This document shows, piece after piece, positions 9,894-19,962 of a DNA stretch of 20,736 nt (its first letter is position 1; each line of letters starts with the position of its first letter). Source of the DNA: Didymodactylos carnosus (taxonomy: Eukaryota > Rotifera > Eurotatoria > Philodinida > Philodinidae); the NCBI GenBank assembly GCA_905250885.1, contig CAJNOQ010003298.1, forward strand, positions 1 to 20,736. Reading direction: 5' to 3'. A program made the position numbers and the translations under genes. Below the pieces are notes generated by a model, which saw only the letters and a program-made list of their open reading frames with translations, did no database searches and had not been told where the DNA came from.

Positions 9894-11026
9894 TAGCTCC
9901 CTCACATCAACTACGAAAAACATTTTGGACCTAATTTTGCGGTCTACAAGCAAGAAATTATGTGACGCTTCTATTTACTATAAAAAAGGCTATGCAAACC
10001 AGCCTTGAAGAAACATCCTTCGTTACTTCTTTTTTCCTCTTGTTCTTCTTTGGCTTTTTTTCTCCGTTTCTAAATCGTTTTTTTAGTATATATATTTTGT
10101 ACAATGATAAAACATGCCGTTTTTCGTTCTTCGGCATCTAAATGCTTTTTTTATGAGCAGTTATTTCTTCAACATCATTCTTAGAGGACGTCTGATCTCA
10201 GTAATGCGAATGACAGTTAAAAGTGTCGTATAATTCGGAAAATTCTAAATCTGTAAAATTTAGAATTAACTTTTAATTAATCAACGTTAGTAATTTAATT
10301 TGGGAATGAAATCATGCACAAGGCTATCACTTATCACTTTTCGGCTCGTTATGAAGCTTAGGTAAAAGGTCCAATCTACTAGAAAATTTTACTAATGATA
10401 AAAAACGAAAACGAAAACTGTGTATCTGACCCGAAACTCTGAGTAGTGTAGTACTGCATTACTTATTTTAATCTGAATCAGATGAAAAAATTTACATATT
10501 TAACTAATTGGCAGAAACTCATTTCTAAACTATTCAGAAATTAGCAATTAGATCAGACCGGATCAGTTTTAATCAACTTTGCATTTTCTTTCTCTTATAT
10601 CGATTTAACTATAGATAGGCACTACTTCTCTCAAAGTATTTGCATTTCTTCATAAACTCCTTGGATATCAGTCATTTTTAGCAGCAAGTAACTGATCGAT
10701 TTTACGGAATCTTTTTCAATCGATTCTAGTTGCTAGACAGATTTTGTGAAACCATGAGGTATTATTACGATATAGTGACCAAGAAGTCCTACGTAAAGGA
10801 CAGACGTACTGTGTGACTGATCCAAACTTTATACAGTGTCATTCTTTTGCTCTAATGATATTTGAAACTTTTAGAGGAAAAAACAGCGTGTGCACCACTA
10901 TTCTATGAATGACACAATCCGGTTTAGTATTGTGCGGGAAAAAAGAATCGAGAAAGAAAAAAGAAAGAGAATACAAAAAAAGCAGATTATAGCTCACATT
11001 TTGTATGTACACTGGAAGAAAACAAC
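9894..11026. other. No gene recognised; upstream flank of the serpin
   Basis: No coding homology is seen. A perfect 10-bp hairpin, AATTCTAAAT / ATTTAGAATT, with a 7-nt loop lies at 10241-10267. The last 100 bases before the serpin are A-rich (AAAAGAATCGAGAAAGAAAA), and no clear TATA box sits at the usual distance. TTTATACAG at about 10828 is the nearest candidate and is weak. Confidence 0.5.
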
Positions 11027-12199
11027 ATGGCTTCACCATCACCCAAAAATGAGGGATATTTTGAGAATTTCAGCTTAAAACTCTACCAAGATGTGGTTAA
11101 ATCTGTTGGTAAAAGTGAAAACACATTTTTTTCTCCGACGAGCATCGCTATGGCAATGAGTATGTGCGCTACAGGCGCTAGAAACAAAACGCTCGATCAA
11201 ATGCTGAACAGTTTCGACGAGAAATCACTCGACGAACTAAATTTAACCGCTCAAAGCCTAATGGATCTGATTTTGTCCGCCGGTAACAACAGTGAAATTA
11301 AATTGAAGTTAGCCAATCGTCTGTACGTCCAGGAGAACTATCGTCCGCTTGATGATTATTTGTCAACTTTGAAAAAGTTTTATTCAGCGAAAATCGAAAC
11401 TGTCGATTTCGTGAACGCTAAGACAGCTGTGGAGAGCATTAATAAGTGGGTCGAAGAACAGACGAACAATTTGATCAGGGATTTATTGAGTATAAACGAC
11501 ATCAATCCTGACACTCGTTTGGTTTTGGTGAATTGCATCTATTTCAAAGGCAACTGGGTGAACAAGTTTGACAATACACAAACGGACGAAAAGGCGATAT
11601 TCACGTCAGATGATCAAACTCAGTCAGAAATCGCGCTCATGTATCAAAAGAAAAAGTATAATTACGCTGACAATCAGACACTCAATGCTCAAATCGCTCA
11701 TATTCCTTACAAAAGTGTTGATAAGAATAGTACTCGGTTCGTTTTCACTGTCATTCTCCCGAAACGGGGAGTGAAATTGACCGATGTTGAAGGAAAACTG
11801 GAAGACAAGCAGGTGTTGAAGCAAGCGCTGAGCAATACACAACAGAACGAACTGGATTTCTATTTGCCCAAATTTAGAATGGAATGTCAATTTGATTTGA
11901 ACTCAACCCTAATGCACTTAGGGATGACAGATGCATTCAGTCAAAGGGATGCTGATTTTACTGGTATTGAGTCTAGTAAACAATTGAGCATCAGTAAAGT
12001 GATTCACAAAGCGTACATTGACGTCAACGAGGAAGGTTCAGAAGCAGCTGCAGCAACATCGGTGATAATGATGAGGTGTGCAGTGATGCGTTCTGAAACA
12101 GTCGAGTTCAAATGTGATCGACCATTTTTGTTCTTTATTCGTGAAGCGAATCGTGATATTCCTCTGTTTATGGGAAAATATTCGAAGCCACCATCATAA
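11027..12199 (+). CDS. Serpin (serine/cysteine protease inhibitor), intracellular clade-B-like, 390 aa
   Basis: This is a complete single-exon serpin of family length. Serpins trap a protease when their reactive-centre loop is cut. Landmarks in order: NTFFSPTSIAMAMSM (32-46), INKWVEEQT (138-146), VNCIYFKGNW (168-177), FYLPKFRMECQFDLN (278-292), LGMTDAF (298-304), ADFTGI (309-314), ISKVIHKAYIDVNEEGSEAA (322-341) and the C-terminal DRPFLFFIREANRDIPLFMG (364-383). The hinge EEGSEAAAAT (335-344) has the small residues needed for loop insertion, so inhibitory activity is likely. Counting P15 at G337 places C351 at P1 and R350 at P2. The sequence MMRCA resembles the Arg-Cys centre of human SERPINB6, so R350 may serve as P1 with a one-residue shorter loop, implying a trypsin-like target. 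No signal peptide precedes the fold, which suggests a cytosolic protein. The ATG at 11027 (AACAACATGGCT) has good context. It is intact while the other recognisable genes here are broken. Confidence 0.95.
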   Translation: MASPSPKNEGYFENFSLKLYQDVVKSVGKSENTFFSPTSIAMAMSMCATGARNKTLDQMLNSFDEKSLDELNLTAQSLMDLILSAGNNSEIKLKLANRLYVQENYRPLDDYLSTLKKFYSAKIETVDFVNAKTAVESINKWVEEQTNNLIRDLLSINDINPDTRLVLVNCIYFKGNWVNKFDNTQTDEKAIFTSDDQTQSEIALMYQKKKYNYADNQTLNAQIAHIPYKSVDKNSTRFVFTVILPKRGVKLTDVEGKLEDKQVLKQALSNTQQNELDFYLPKFRMECQFDLNSTLMHLGMTDAFSQRDADFTGIESSKQLSISKVIHKAYIDVNEEGSEAAAATSVIMMRCAVMRSETVEFKCDRPFLFFIREANRDIPLFMGKYSKPPS

Positions 12200-13372
12200 A
12201 GTTGATTGAAATCAACGCTACTTAAATGAACAGAACATACAACGTTTGATTTGTTTTTTTATTAACATTCGAAATTGTATTTATCTAGAATAATGAATTT
12301 ATTCATATTCAGAATATCTTATAGGCTCTTTTAGAACCAGTAACTCTTTAATAACTATTTTCTCAACTTCACAACTCTTCCAAAATGTTGGTAGATCTAT
12401 ATAGTATAATATAGGGTCTATTTTACTACGCATTTTTTCGTAGCGTCAACTAGCTAGTGATTCTTACGTAACCCGTCAAGCAGCAATTTTTCGTATGTAG
12501 TAGTATTTACGGTATACATGAGTGATTCTGGTTAATTTGGTACCGTTTTTTTTTCAAAATTTGACCCCAAAAAAAGTAAATGTTCGAAGATTTCGGTACC
12601 ATAGATTGATAGTAGGTGCTTACTAGTCTTAGAAAAAATGAGTCTGCAAACAACCATTCTTTGTTTCCCTGAATTCAGAAAACACTCGATCTAGCATCGT
12701 ACACAGCTCACGCCAGTAGCTTTTTTCTTCATATAGACTATCGGATGCGTGTTTATGTTATTGAGAAAAACCTTACTATCTATGAAACTAAGTCGAGTCC
12801 CTTAAGAGACACTAGATGTGTATATCTATCTATAGTCCAACATCCGTCACAAAATGTGATTAGTTTTTCTGAAAGACTAGGTGTCCCAGGAAATCCTTTT
12901 TTAAACTACTATATAGCAAATCATGCAACCCATTCTCCATATTTTAAAACCTTTTTACTAGAAATTTAGATTCATTTAAGCAACCTGTTATGAAGGTACA
13001 AGGAAACAATGGTGGTGGAATATTTAGTGGTATTTTTTAAATTTCTCTCTTATACTGGCTTCGTACCGAGCTTTTTCTAAAAAAGAGAAATTACGGAGGA
13101 ATTGCAAAATCTTGAAAGGAGGAACGCCACCAAAAAAGGAGGATGTAAATCCTAAGTTAAAAACACCAATTGCATAAATGAAATTGAAAATGAAAGCAAA
13201 CAGATTTACAAGTTAAAAGAATTATTGATGACACGACAAATGACGATCGGAAGATCGATAACTGAGATCGAGAAAAGGGAAAAATGCACATACCAAATAA
13301 AGAAATACTGATGACTTGCCATGCAACGATAAGAAATTTCTATTGACCACAGAAATACTTATAATGCAATAA
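12200..13372. other. No gene recognised; downstream flank of the serpin
   Basis: Directly after the stop codon, GTTGAT-TGAA-ATCAAC forms a small perfect hairpin (about 12201-12216) that would lie in the serpin 3' UTR. No canonical AATAAA is obvious in the next 100 bases. TGGTACCG and CGGTACCA at about 12538 and 12594 form an 8-bp inverted pair. A 74-codon frame at 12745-12969 has no recognisable features. Confidence 0.45.
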
Positions 13373-13669
13373 GGATCGAGGCCACATAGTAACTATCACT
13401 ACAAGAATAGACGGTACTATGTTCGTGGCAAATATAAGAAGCAACGCATGATAACTAAGGCCTTAAGAAGGCTCTTTGATCAATCGCTATTGGAAAACTG
13501 GTCAACTTTGTCCAAAAAGGAGGGAAAAGGAGAAGAAAATTTCACAAACGTCGGTGAAGCGTCAGTCTCAGATAGTAATTATTATTACTTATTTATATTT
13601 TTAAATTTTAGTTTTAGGCTATCACAGGGTATCCACGGATGCTACAAGATTTTGTTTCTTTTTTTGTGA
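13373..13669 (+). CDS. Open frame with basic Arg/Tyr cluster, unrecognised, probably a fragment
   Basis: The frame is open for 98 codons after a TAA at 13370. The first ATG (13448) is internal to the protein-like part, which starts before it. It begins GSRPHSNYHYKNRRYYVRGK and continues YKKQRMITKALRRLFDQSLL, a strongly basic stretch followed by a likely amphipathic helix, then a Lys/Glu- and Ser-rich tail ending in hydrophobic residues read from AT-rich DNA. The early part looks selected, while the tail beyond about 13580 does not. It may be a C-terminal exon or a decayed gene end. I do not recognise the family. Confidence 0.3.
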   Translation, partial: GSRPHSNYHYKNRRYYVRGKYKKQRMITKALRRLFDQSLLENWSTLSKKEGKGEENFTNVGEASVSDSNYYYLFIFLNFSFRLSQGIHGCYKILFLFL

Positions 13670-14223
13670 TATCCTGCTCTTTAGTAAAAATAAAAAAAGA
13701 TAAAAGAAAAGAAAAAGTAATTTGTCTACTACTTCCGAACGATGAGAAATTGAAATCTCAGGTTTTCACTGATGTCTGTCGTATGCCTGTGCTTATCTAT
13801 TGCCATCAATAAAATGAGAATCAAAGTGCTTACAAGGTCTCTATAGTGCCTAGATGGTGACGGGACAATTTAAATCAACTTTTCTGAACCACGCATTTGA
13901 AATTAATATCCAAAAAAACGAAGCAAATGAAAAGACAGATCATAGTATAAATGAATAGAGCATACAAAATGCTATAAGAAACAAAAAAATCTATGTAAAT
14001 CTACAGTAAAAGACTGAAAAAAAAATAATTTTACGAAAGAGAACACGTGAGAGCCACCATGAAAATAACGACAAAAAACATATTATTATGTTTACAGCAC
14101 GTCAATGGTTATGAATATGAAAGAGATATAAGCGGTGAATATAGGCATGATATCGCAGTATATGTATAAAAAGTTCGAGAGAGTGTCGTTAAGCTTAGAA
14201 GGAGAAGGCCAACAACTTCACTG
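13670..14223. other. No gene recognised
   Basis: This is an A-rich spacer between an unrecognised open frame and the CACAGTG-ended element. No significant repeat or homology is visible. Confidence 0.5.
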
Positions 14224-14228
14224 AAACG

Positions 14229-14717
14229 CACAGTGGGCATTTTTCAATAGAGCAGGTGGGCATTTCGTTTTTTTTGAGTTATAAGTGTGCTGTGTATTGA
14301 CGAGCATTACCTCAAAGTTTCATCAGAATCGGACACCCGCTAAAGCTCGCGCTCGCACTTTACTGCGAACGTCCTACGTATAATCGTTCCACTCAGAAAG
14401 AAGTAAAACATTTTCTGCAGTGGTCATGCTTTCAGACAAATGTTTTTTTACCAATCGATAGCTTAAGAGTTCAGCTTTCGGAATATGTGTGTTGCATTTC
14501 TAGAAAACTTATCCTTTTTTCAAATAAAAACGTTTCTTGATGGCTTAGTCTAAATATCAAATTTTGTGACTTACCTTTCTCGATGATTTTGAACTTTGGA
14601 ACCAAAATTTTTTCACCATTAAATTGGGCATTAGCTAATACATATTGAGCACTATTTAAATCTCGAAAAATATCACTTTCGTTTTTTCTCCTAATGTCCA
14701 CTAGGTTGCCCACTGTG
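14229..14717. mobile_element. 489-bp non-autonomous DNA element with CACAGTGGGCA ends and 5-bp target duplication
   Basis: CACAGTGGGCA at 14229-14239 is matched by TGCCCACTGTG at 14707-14717, an 11-bp perfect inverted terminus. It is flanked by direct AAACG copies at 14224-14228 and 14718-14722. Each end has a second similar motif further in (GTGGGCATTTCG near 14257 on the left; AGTGGACATT read inward on the right). A CAC-initial terminus with a 5-bp duplication is the pattern of Transib/RAG-like transposons, and the first seven bases equal the V(D)J heptamer CACAGTG. The 80-codon minus-strand frame at 14471-14713 runs into the right terminus and shows no transposase motif, so mobilisation would have to be in trans. 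Confidence 0.75.
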
Positions 14718-14722
14718 AAACG

Positions 14723-16027
14723 GTATCAAATTGATCAGAATCACTCACACATAGACACGAAAACTCATATTTTTTATAAAGTCATTGTAAAATAGCTACG
14801 CCATTGTTCAAGAGATAAAGCACTATTTAATTAGAAATATTCATAGTTTAAGCGTAGCACGGTTCTTCCGCGAACTAGAGTTCTATTTAAATATCCTGTC
14901 ACGTAAAGCAAAAAACCTTTCAATAACATCTGTTGGTGAGCGCGGCGGGAAGGAGTACAAGACGTGAAAGTGAGCCAGTTGATAATATGTCTTCAGAGAA
15001 ACCAATCAATTAAGACAGGAGGGAAGAGGAAAAAAAAAATAAATATGAAACAGAAAATAAGAAACAATGAACGACGTAATCGTGCATCTACGAGACAATC
15101 CAAATGAGACAAAACACCAAATGTTTTCTTTTTGTTCGAACGATTATAAAGGAAATAGACAACATTTAAAAGCGACTTAATCTTTATGATCTGAGTTCCA
15201 ACCGATATTTATAAAAGATGTGAATACCCGCTAACATCCCAAAATCCCCGAAAGTAAAATCTGAAACAGTATTTGCTGGCTTGAGTATACACCCACTAAC
15301 ACCCAAAGCAATTATTAATATCTAAGCTTTTCAGCTACTTTTACAAATCAACATTCACTAACACTCAAAAAAGTAAGTCAAGTTGATCTACATGACTCTC
15401 TGGTCTTGTTGATACGATTTTTGATCGAAGAAAACGACTTGAAGATTTTTGAAAACTTTTTAAAAAAGACATTAGAAAGCCCATAAAGTTCTCTACCAAA
15501 CCGCTACTTTGTATTTTTACAAAAGTTGCTTATTACATTTCTTATTCAATTTGACCATCTAAATTGCGTCCTTCTGGAAATGAAACACGTGTAACTCAGT
15601 TAGTAAGAGATCAACTTTCATGACAATTTTACAGTAGATGCAACCCCCTTTCCTTTATCTACCATATGCATCCAAATTTCGTTTTCGTTTAATATGATAA
15701 ATTACTAGATACGTCGGGCCATGCTTGAGAAAGAAAAGCGTCCGTGACGAAAAATATTGTAAAAAAGCTTGAATAACAATGAATGTTTATTTTAGTTGTT
15801 TTCGTGATGATTTTTGTAAAAATCTTCTAGTAATGCTTGAAGCATTGTTAACATATTTATAAAATCTATATTTTTAACACATAATTAATGGAACATTCAT
15901 GTGGCATTTTGATTAATGGATCACCTCGGATTAGGAAGGTATTAATTGCACGAACAATATGTGAAATATTAGATGTGAAATCCAAAATACTGAATAACCG
16001 GGAAGTATTCAATAGTCAAATTTTAGT
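14723..16027. other. No gene recognised; short dispersed repeats and hairpins
   Basis: The motif CACTAACACCCAAA occurs three times in degenerate form, starting at 15229, 15294 and 15356, spaced 62-65 nt. Two perfect 7-bp hairpins lie close together: GATTTTT-GT-AAAAATC at 15809-15824 and AATGCTT-G-AAGCATT at 15832-15846. No coding homology is seen. A GC-rich patch (GAGCGCGGCGGGAAGG, about 14939-14954) stands out from the AT-rich background. Confidence 0.45.
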
Positions 16028-16547
16028 TGAGAGATTTTTTACACTTTTCTTTCGGATTTATTAATAAAAATATATTAACTATATATATTACCTAAATGTT
16101 TCGATATGTTAACATATCATCTTAATAGTTTAAAAACAAAACAGTTTATAGATCCACAATCTAAAATTATAACAATTTTTCCAAAATTTGAAAAACAATG
16201 TTAACATGATGTATACAGTGCTAGAATAGGAGTTGATAAACATCATCAATAAGATTTATCTATATATTTTTCTTACTATCTGTCGTCTCAGATCATACCT
16301 CGCAACATCAAAATATATAGATAAATCTTATTGATGATGTTTATCAACTCCTATTCTAGCACTGTATACATCATGTTAATTGTTTTTCAAATTTTCAAAT
16401 TGTTATAATTTTAGATTGTGGATCTATAAACTGTTTTGTTTTTAAACTATTAAGATGATATGTTAACATATCGAAACATTTAGGTAATATATATAGTTAA
16501 TATATATTTATTAATAAATCTGAAAGAAAAGTTCAGAAAACCTCTCA
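16028..16547. repeat. Near-perfect long palindrome (arms about 240 bp, loop 39 nt)
   Basis: The left arm 16028-16270 is the reverse complement of 16310-16547 with roughly a dozen differences by eye, mostly in the outer 20 bases and around 16177-16202. The loop 16271-16309 is unique sequence. There are no obvious target duplications at the ends and no coding capacity. It lies 100 nt beyond the stop codon of the minus-strand dioxygenase remnant, so a read-through transcript would fold into a long double-stranded hairpin. The high arm identity implies recent origin or ongoing gene conversion between arms. Confidence 0.92.
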
Positions 16548-16647
16548 GCTACATCATTAACGTCATAAACAATAATAGCAGTAATTATGAATAGTAAAAC
16601 TTCAAAGGAGTTTTTTTGTAGAGAATTAAAATGCATGCAGAACAATT

Positions 16648-17440
16648 CTATTCCTCATCCTCATCTAATATCTCTTTTGCTTTATATATTACATCAGTTC
16701 TAATTGTATATTTTCTTCCTTTAATCAAACGACTTCCTTCATGTAGGAACGAATTCCTTCAAAGACTAAGGCCATTCCAGTTTTTGGCACACATTTTACA
16801 TTGGAATTGATACCATTTGGATCGATAAATGTTGTGTCTTCACCTTTAAATCCTTCATTTAAATAGATTTGTATTGTTATAAAACTGCTTTCGAATGAAC
16901 CATCTTGACGTTGGTAACATCCGTCCATATGGGCTTCAAATTTTTGTCCTACATCATATCGAAGAAATCTTAAACGTTCATTCAAACCAATAGCTTTTTG
17001 ATTTTGGTACCATTTTTCAGGAATATATAATTTTATACGTTGCCATATTTTATCGGCCATCTCGAAACTATCTATAATACATCGATCATTATTACGAAGT
17101 CAGGTATAGCTCGTTCAGATCCCATTCCAACGTTAACTAAAGCCGGTTTATATCCTTTTTGCTTCACTTAAATCAATGTATGTTTGACATTCATCTTTTG
17201 TGAATACATTTAACAGAATAAATGCTAGTTTTCCCTTATCATTAAGGCCAGGTAAATCAATATCTTTTTTAATTATACCGTTTTTGGCTGATTCTGATGT
17301 CGTTGTTGTTTCTTTGTAAGGTTTGTCTGACCTAGAGTTGGATTTGATGATAGGCACTGCTGATAAACGTATTCCCATTATGACTAGTAAAACAGAATAT
17401 GCGGCGAAACATAAAGTATAAACGAAAATAACTGAAAGAG
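16648..17440 (-). pseudogene. Membrane-anchored 2OG-Fe(II) oxygenase (prolyl-4-hydroxylase fold), three frameshifts
   Basis: The family uses Fe(II) and 2-oxoglutarate to hydroxylate substrates. Reading the minus strand: a hydrophobic run (VIFVYTLCFAAYSVLLVIMG, about 17435-17373) suggests a signal anchor; then LPGLNDKGKLAFILLNVFTK and ECQTYIDLSEAK; a frame change in an A5 run (17156-17160); GYKPALVNVGMGSERAIPDF; a second change near 17094-17103; RNNDRCIIDSFEMADKIWQR and the metal-binding H-x-D of FEAHMD; SSFITIQIYLNEGFKGEDT; GMALVFE; a third change near 16745-16757; then LHEGSRLIKGRKYTIRTDVI, with the distal metal-ligand His and the basic 2OG-binding region, ending in an acidic tail at the TAG (16648-16650). 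All catalytic residues survive, so the lesions are recent or partly sequencing errors in homopolymers. No ATG precedes the anchor in frame (open up to 17471); the ATG at 17378 would lose most of it. Confidence 0.88.
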
Positions 17441-17471
17441 GTGTATATATAGAAATTACATTTGCATTAGT

Positions 17472-19825
17472 TTATTGGATTTGCACATGTGCAGTAGGAA
17501 AGCTCTGTTTTTCGTTTGAAATAAAAAATAATCTTACTAAATAAAGTGGCGTCAACTTTTACGGACAATAAAAAGATTTCTTTTGAAAAAACGAAAAATT
17601 CTCTAGTTTTTTTCTGTTATTGCGTAACGGAAAAGAAATCCAGTCTTTTTTGTTCATTTTATTATATGTCCTATTATTTCAAGTAAGAATGGCGCGATAA
17701 TTGAGGAAAAAGCCATTGAAAAAAGGTCAGCTATCACGACTAACATATCACCCAAATCGGAGCGATTACTGATATAATTAGCACTTGACAAACAGAGAAC
17801 AGTTATGAGCAGACAATGTGCTTTTGTGTGATACTAATAAGAGTCTTTAGATAAACATTTGGATGCAAATATGAAATTTATTCTTTTCTCTTATTCTTGC
17901 TTTATAACTATCTGTATATGCGCACGGAAGAAGAAAGAAAAATGACACAAACCAAAAGGGGAAAAAGCATCATTCTTTGAAGTTTGATTGTAAAAGTACG
18001 TTGGAATATAGTGCTGGAACGCGCGAACTCTCAAGGCGGATACCAAACGACAATGGCTTGGGTACCCCGACAAGATATTTGCTTATTACAACGTAATCAA
18101 ACATGCTGATTCTGAATATGTAAAAATCTCGAACGTCTTTTCTCTAAAAAATAAAACATCATATTTACAGATGATTAGATCGTCTCGCCTGTGTTCTGAT
18201 CCTGGTTAAAACTTCGATTAGTGGATCGGCGGAACTGTAGGCCGCCTTACTTGTTTGTCATTATCATGTCGTCAATACACTGTAGAAAGAGCAAACGCAG
18301 AGAAAAAAAACGTTTATTTTTATAAGGTCAGTTATTAAAAAATTCCTGACGTGAACAGCCCCAGTTACAGGAATAACAACAACTACTGAGCTGCACACTT
18401 TCTGTTGACCAGAAAGAGAAGTGATATGATAATTAGCTTCCATGCAAGAAATGAGGCAAATATACATATTATTGCTAGCGTCTGCACGAGAAGAAGCATT
18501 GCGTGTGTGAGGTCTTGACGTTTATCTCTTATCGGTATCTCTTTGAAGCACAGAATGCTACCACAGCAGCACTCAGTATGTACTATAGTTTAAGCACTGG
18601 CTTTAATTTGGAAGAAAACCTTTTTTATTCTAATCTCTTATCAATAGGTGTTAAAAATTCAATTCATAAATTAACCATATAAGTGTAACTTTTCCTTGGA
18701 CAAAGTTAGCTCACGCGAACCCCAAATCTCAATTACTAGGGCCAATACGTCACACCCCATCAGCCACATCAGGGGAGAAAGGAATAGGGCGAAATACTCC
18801 AATCCACCTTTGACTGCGAACAGAAGGTGGGTATCTACTCGTTGACTATAGTCTTTCACTTTCCGCTCGGAAAGTTGAAGTGTAGAGGCTCTTAGTGAAA
18901 GATGATCATCTTGTAAGCATTGTCATTTTTTCGAACAACAAAAATAGACCCTTCAACCTGACGCCGTTCGAACCGTCTTGAAACGTAGAACGAAAGTATG
19001 TAGCCCTTTTTTTGAATTTCTTTTCCGTTTCGAAAATATTTGATAATCTTTTCTTATCATAACGTTCTATCTTTTGTTCCTTCTGCTGTAGAAATGACTT
19101 GAAGTCATAACGCAAAACCTGGAGCCGTATCTTTGCAACGAAAATGTAACTTCGACTGCTTATTTTCTTCCTTTCAATTATGTTCTTGTTTCTTTGAAAT
19201 CGAAATCGTGTAGTACTTTTTGTTAACTTCCATAAAGAACAATAAAATTTAATATTCAGATCTCTCTGGGAAGATATCCATTCGTAGTAGCAGGTCTAGA
19301 TCTACAAAACTACTCAAGTCCCAAGCCTCCATCTACCGTAGTTGAGGACCTGTTGACAGTATACAAAGCTATGCCTGTCTATGGAACTTAGATCTGTATT
19401 ATACTATATGCGAGAGAAGTTTCAACGAGGCCGCTGAGTCTTCTCTTGTCTCTCGTTGATTTTCATACGAGAAAAATATGAATACATTGACTCTTGCTCG
19501 AAAACTATTCATAAATCAAAGTAAAATGTATTTGTATTCTGCATGACATTTACACAATTAAACATTTATTAGCAATAATAAAAATTTAGATACTGGTAAT
19601 GTTGGAGTTGAACAAATATCAAAAGAAAAAGTCCACCTGACTTATTTAATAAATCACAAATCTGACTGAACTATAAGAAATGATCACAAAAAATAATTTG
19701 TTTTTTACATAAAAAACGACAAGTATAACAAATGCAGATGAAATGAGAGACTAGTTACGCTTAACAAATCAATATTCTACTCTTATTGTGAAATATGATT
19801 AGGCTGTAGCCGTTCACGTTGGTTT
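17472..19825. other. No gene recognised (2.35 kb)
   Basis: I find no protein family, RNA gene or strong repeat in this stretch. The segment about 18690-18880 is more GC-rich than its surroundings and, read on the minus strand, gives a 62-codon hydrophobic frame (FALFLSPLMWLMGCDVLALV) with no recognised relatives. GACGCCGTTCGAACCGTC near 18960 is a short imperfect palindrome and not a tRNA arm. Confidence 0.45.
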
Positions 19826-19962
19826 GGCAAAATTATAAACGGGAACGGAAACGGTTTTGCCGTTGACATTCTGAACTGTCAATGGTGTCTTATCAGTTGA
19901 TGTTCTAAATTGTCAAGGTGTCGCATTAGTTGACGTTCTAAACTGTCAACTGCATGTCGTTA
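19826..19962. repeat. Tandem dyad repeats (3 x 33-34 nt) plus a preceding hairpin
   Basis: Three head-to-tail units start GTTGAC/T at 19862, 19896 and 19929 (34, 33 and 34 nt). Each contains TTGAN-N9-GTCAA-like dyad symmetry; the third is AGTTGAC-N10-GTCAACT. Immediately before, GGCAAAA (19826-19832) and TTTTGCC (19855-19861) form a 7-bp hairpin. The array abuts and slightly overlaps the start codon of the GPCR remnant at 19954. It could have been a promoter-proximal protein-binding array or part of a small repeat element. Confidence 0.75.

Noticed and set aside
12745..12969. 74-codon plus-strand frame
   Set aside because: No domain, signal or compositional sign of coding; the length is expected by chance in a window of this size.
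14471..14713. 80-codon minus-strand frame as a transposase fragment
   Set aside because: It starts inside the terminal region of the 489-bp element and has no DDE-like or zinc-binding pattern. I treat it as an incidental frame.
18955..18985. tRNA T-arm-like GTTCGAAC
   Set aside because: No matching acceptor, D or anticodon arms can be placed on either strand. No tRNA was found in the window.
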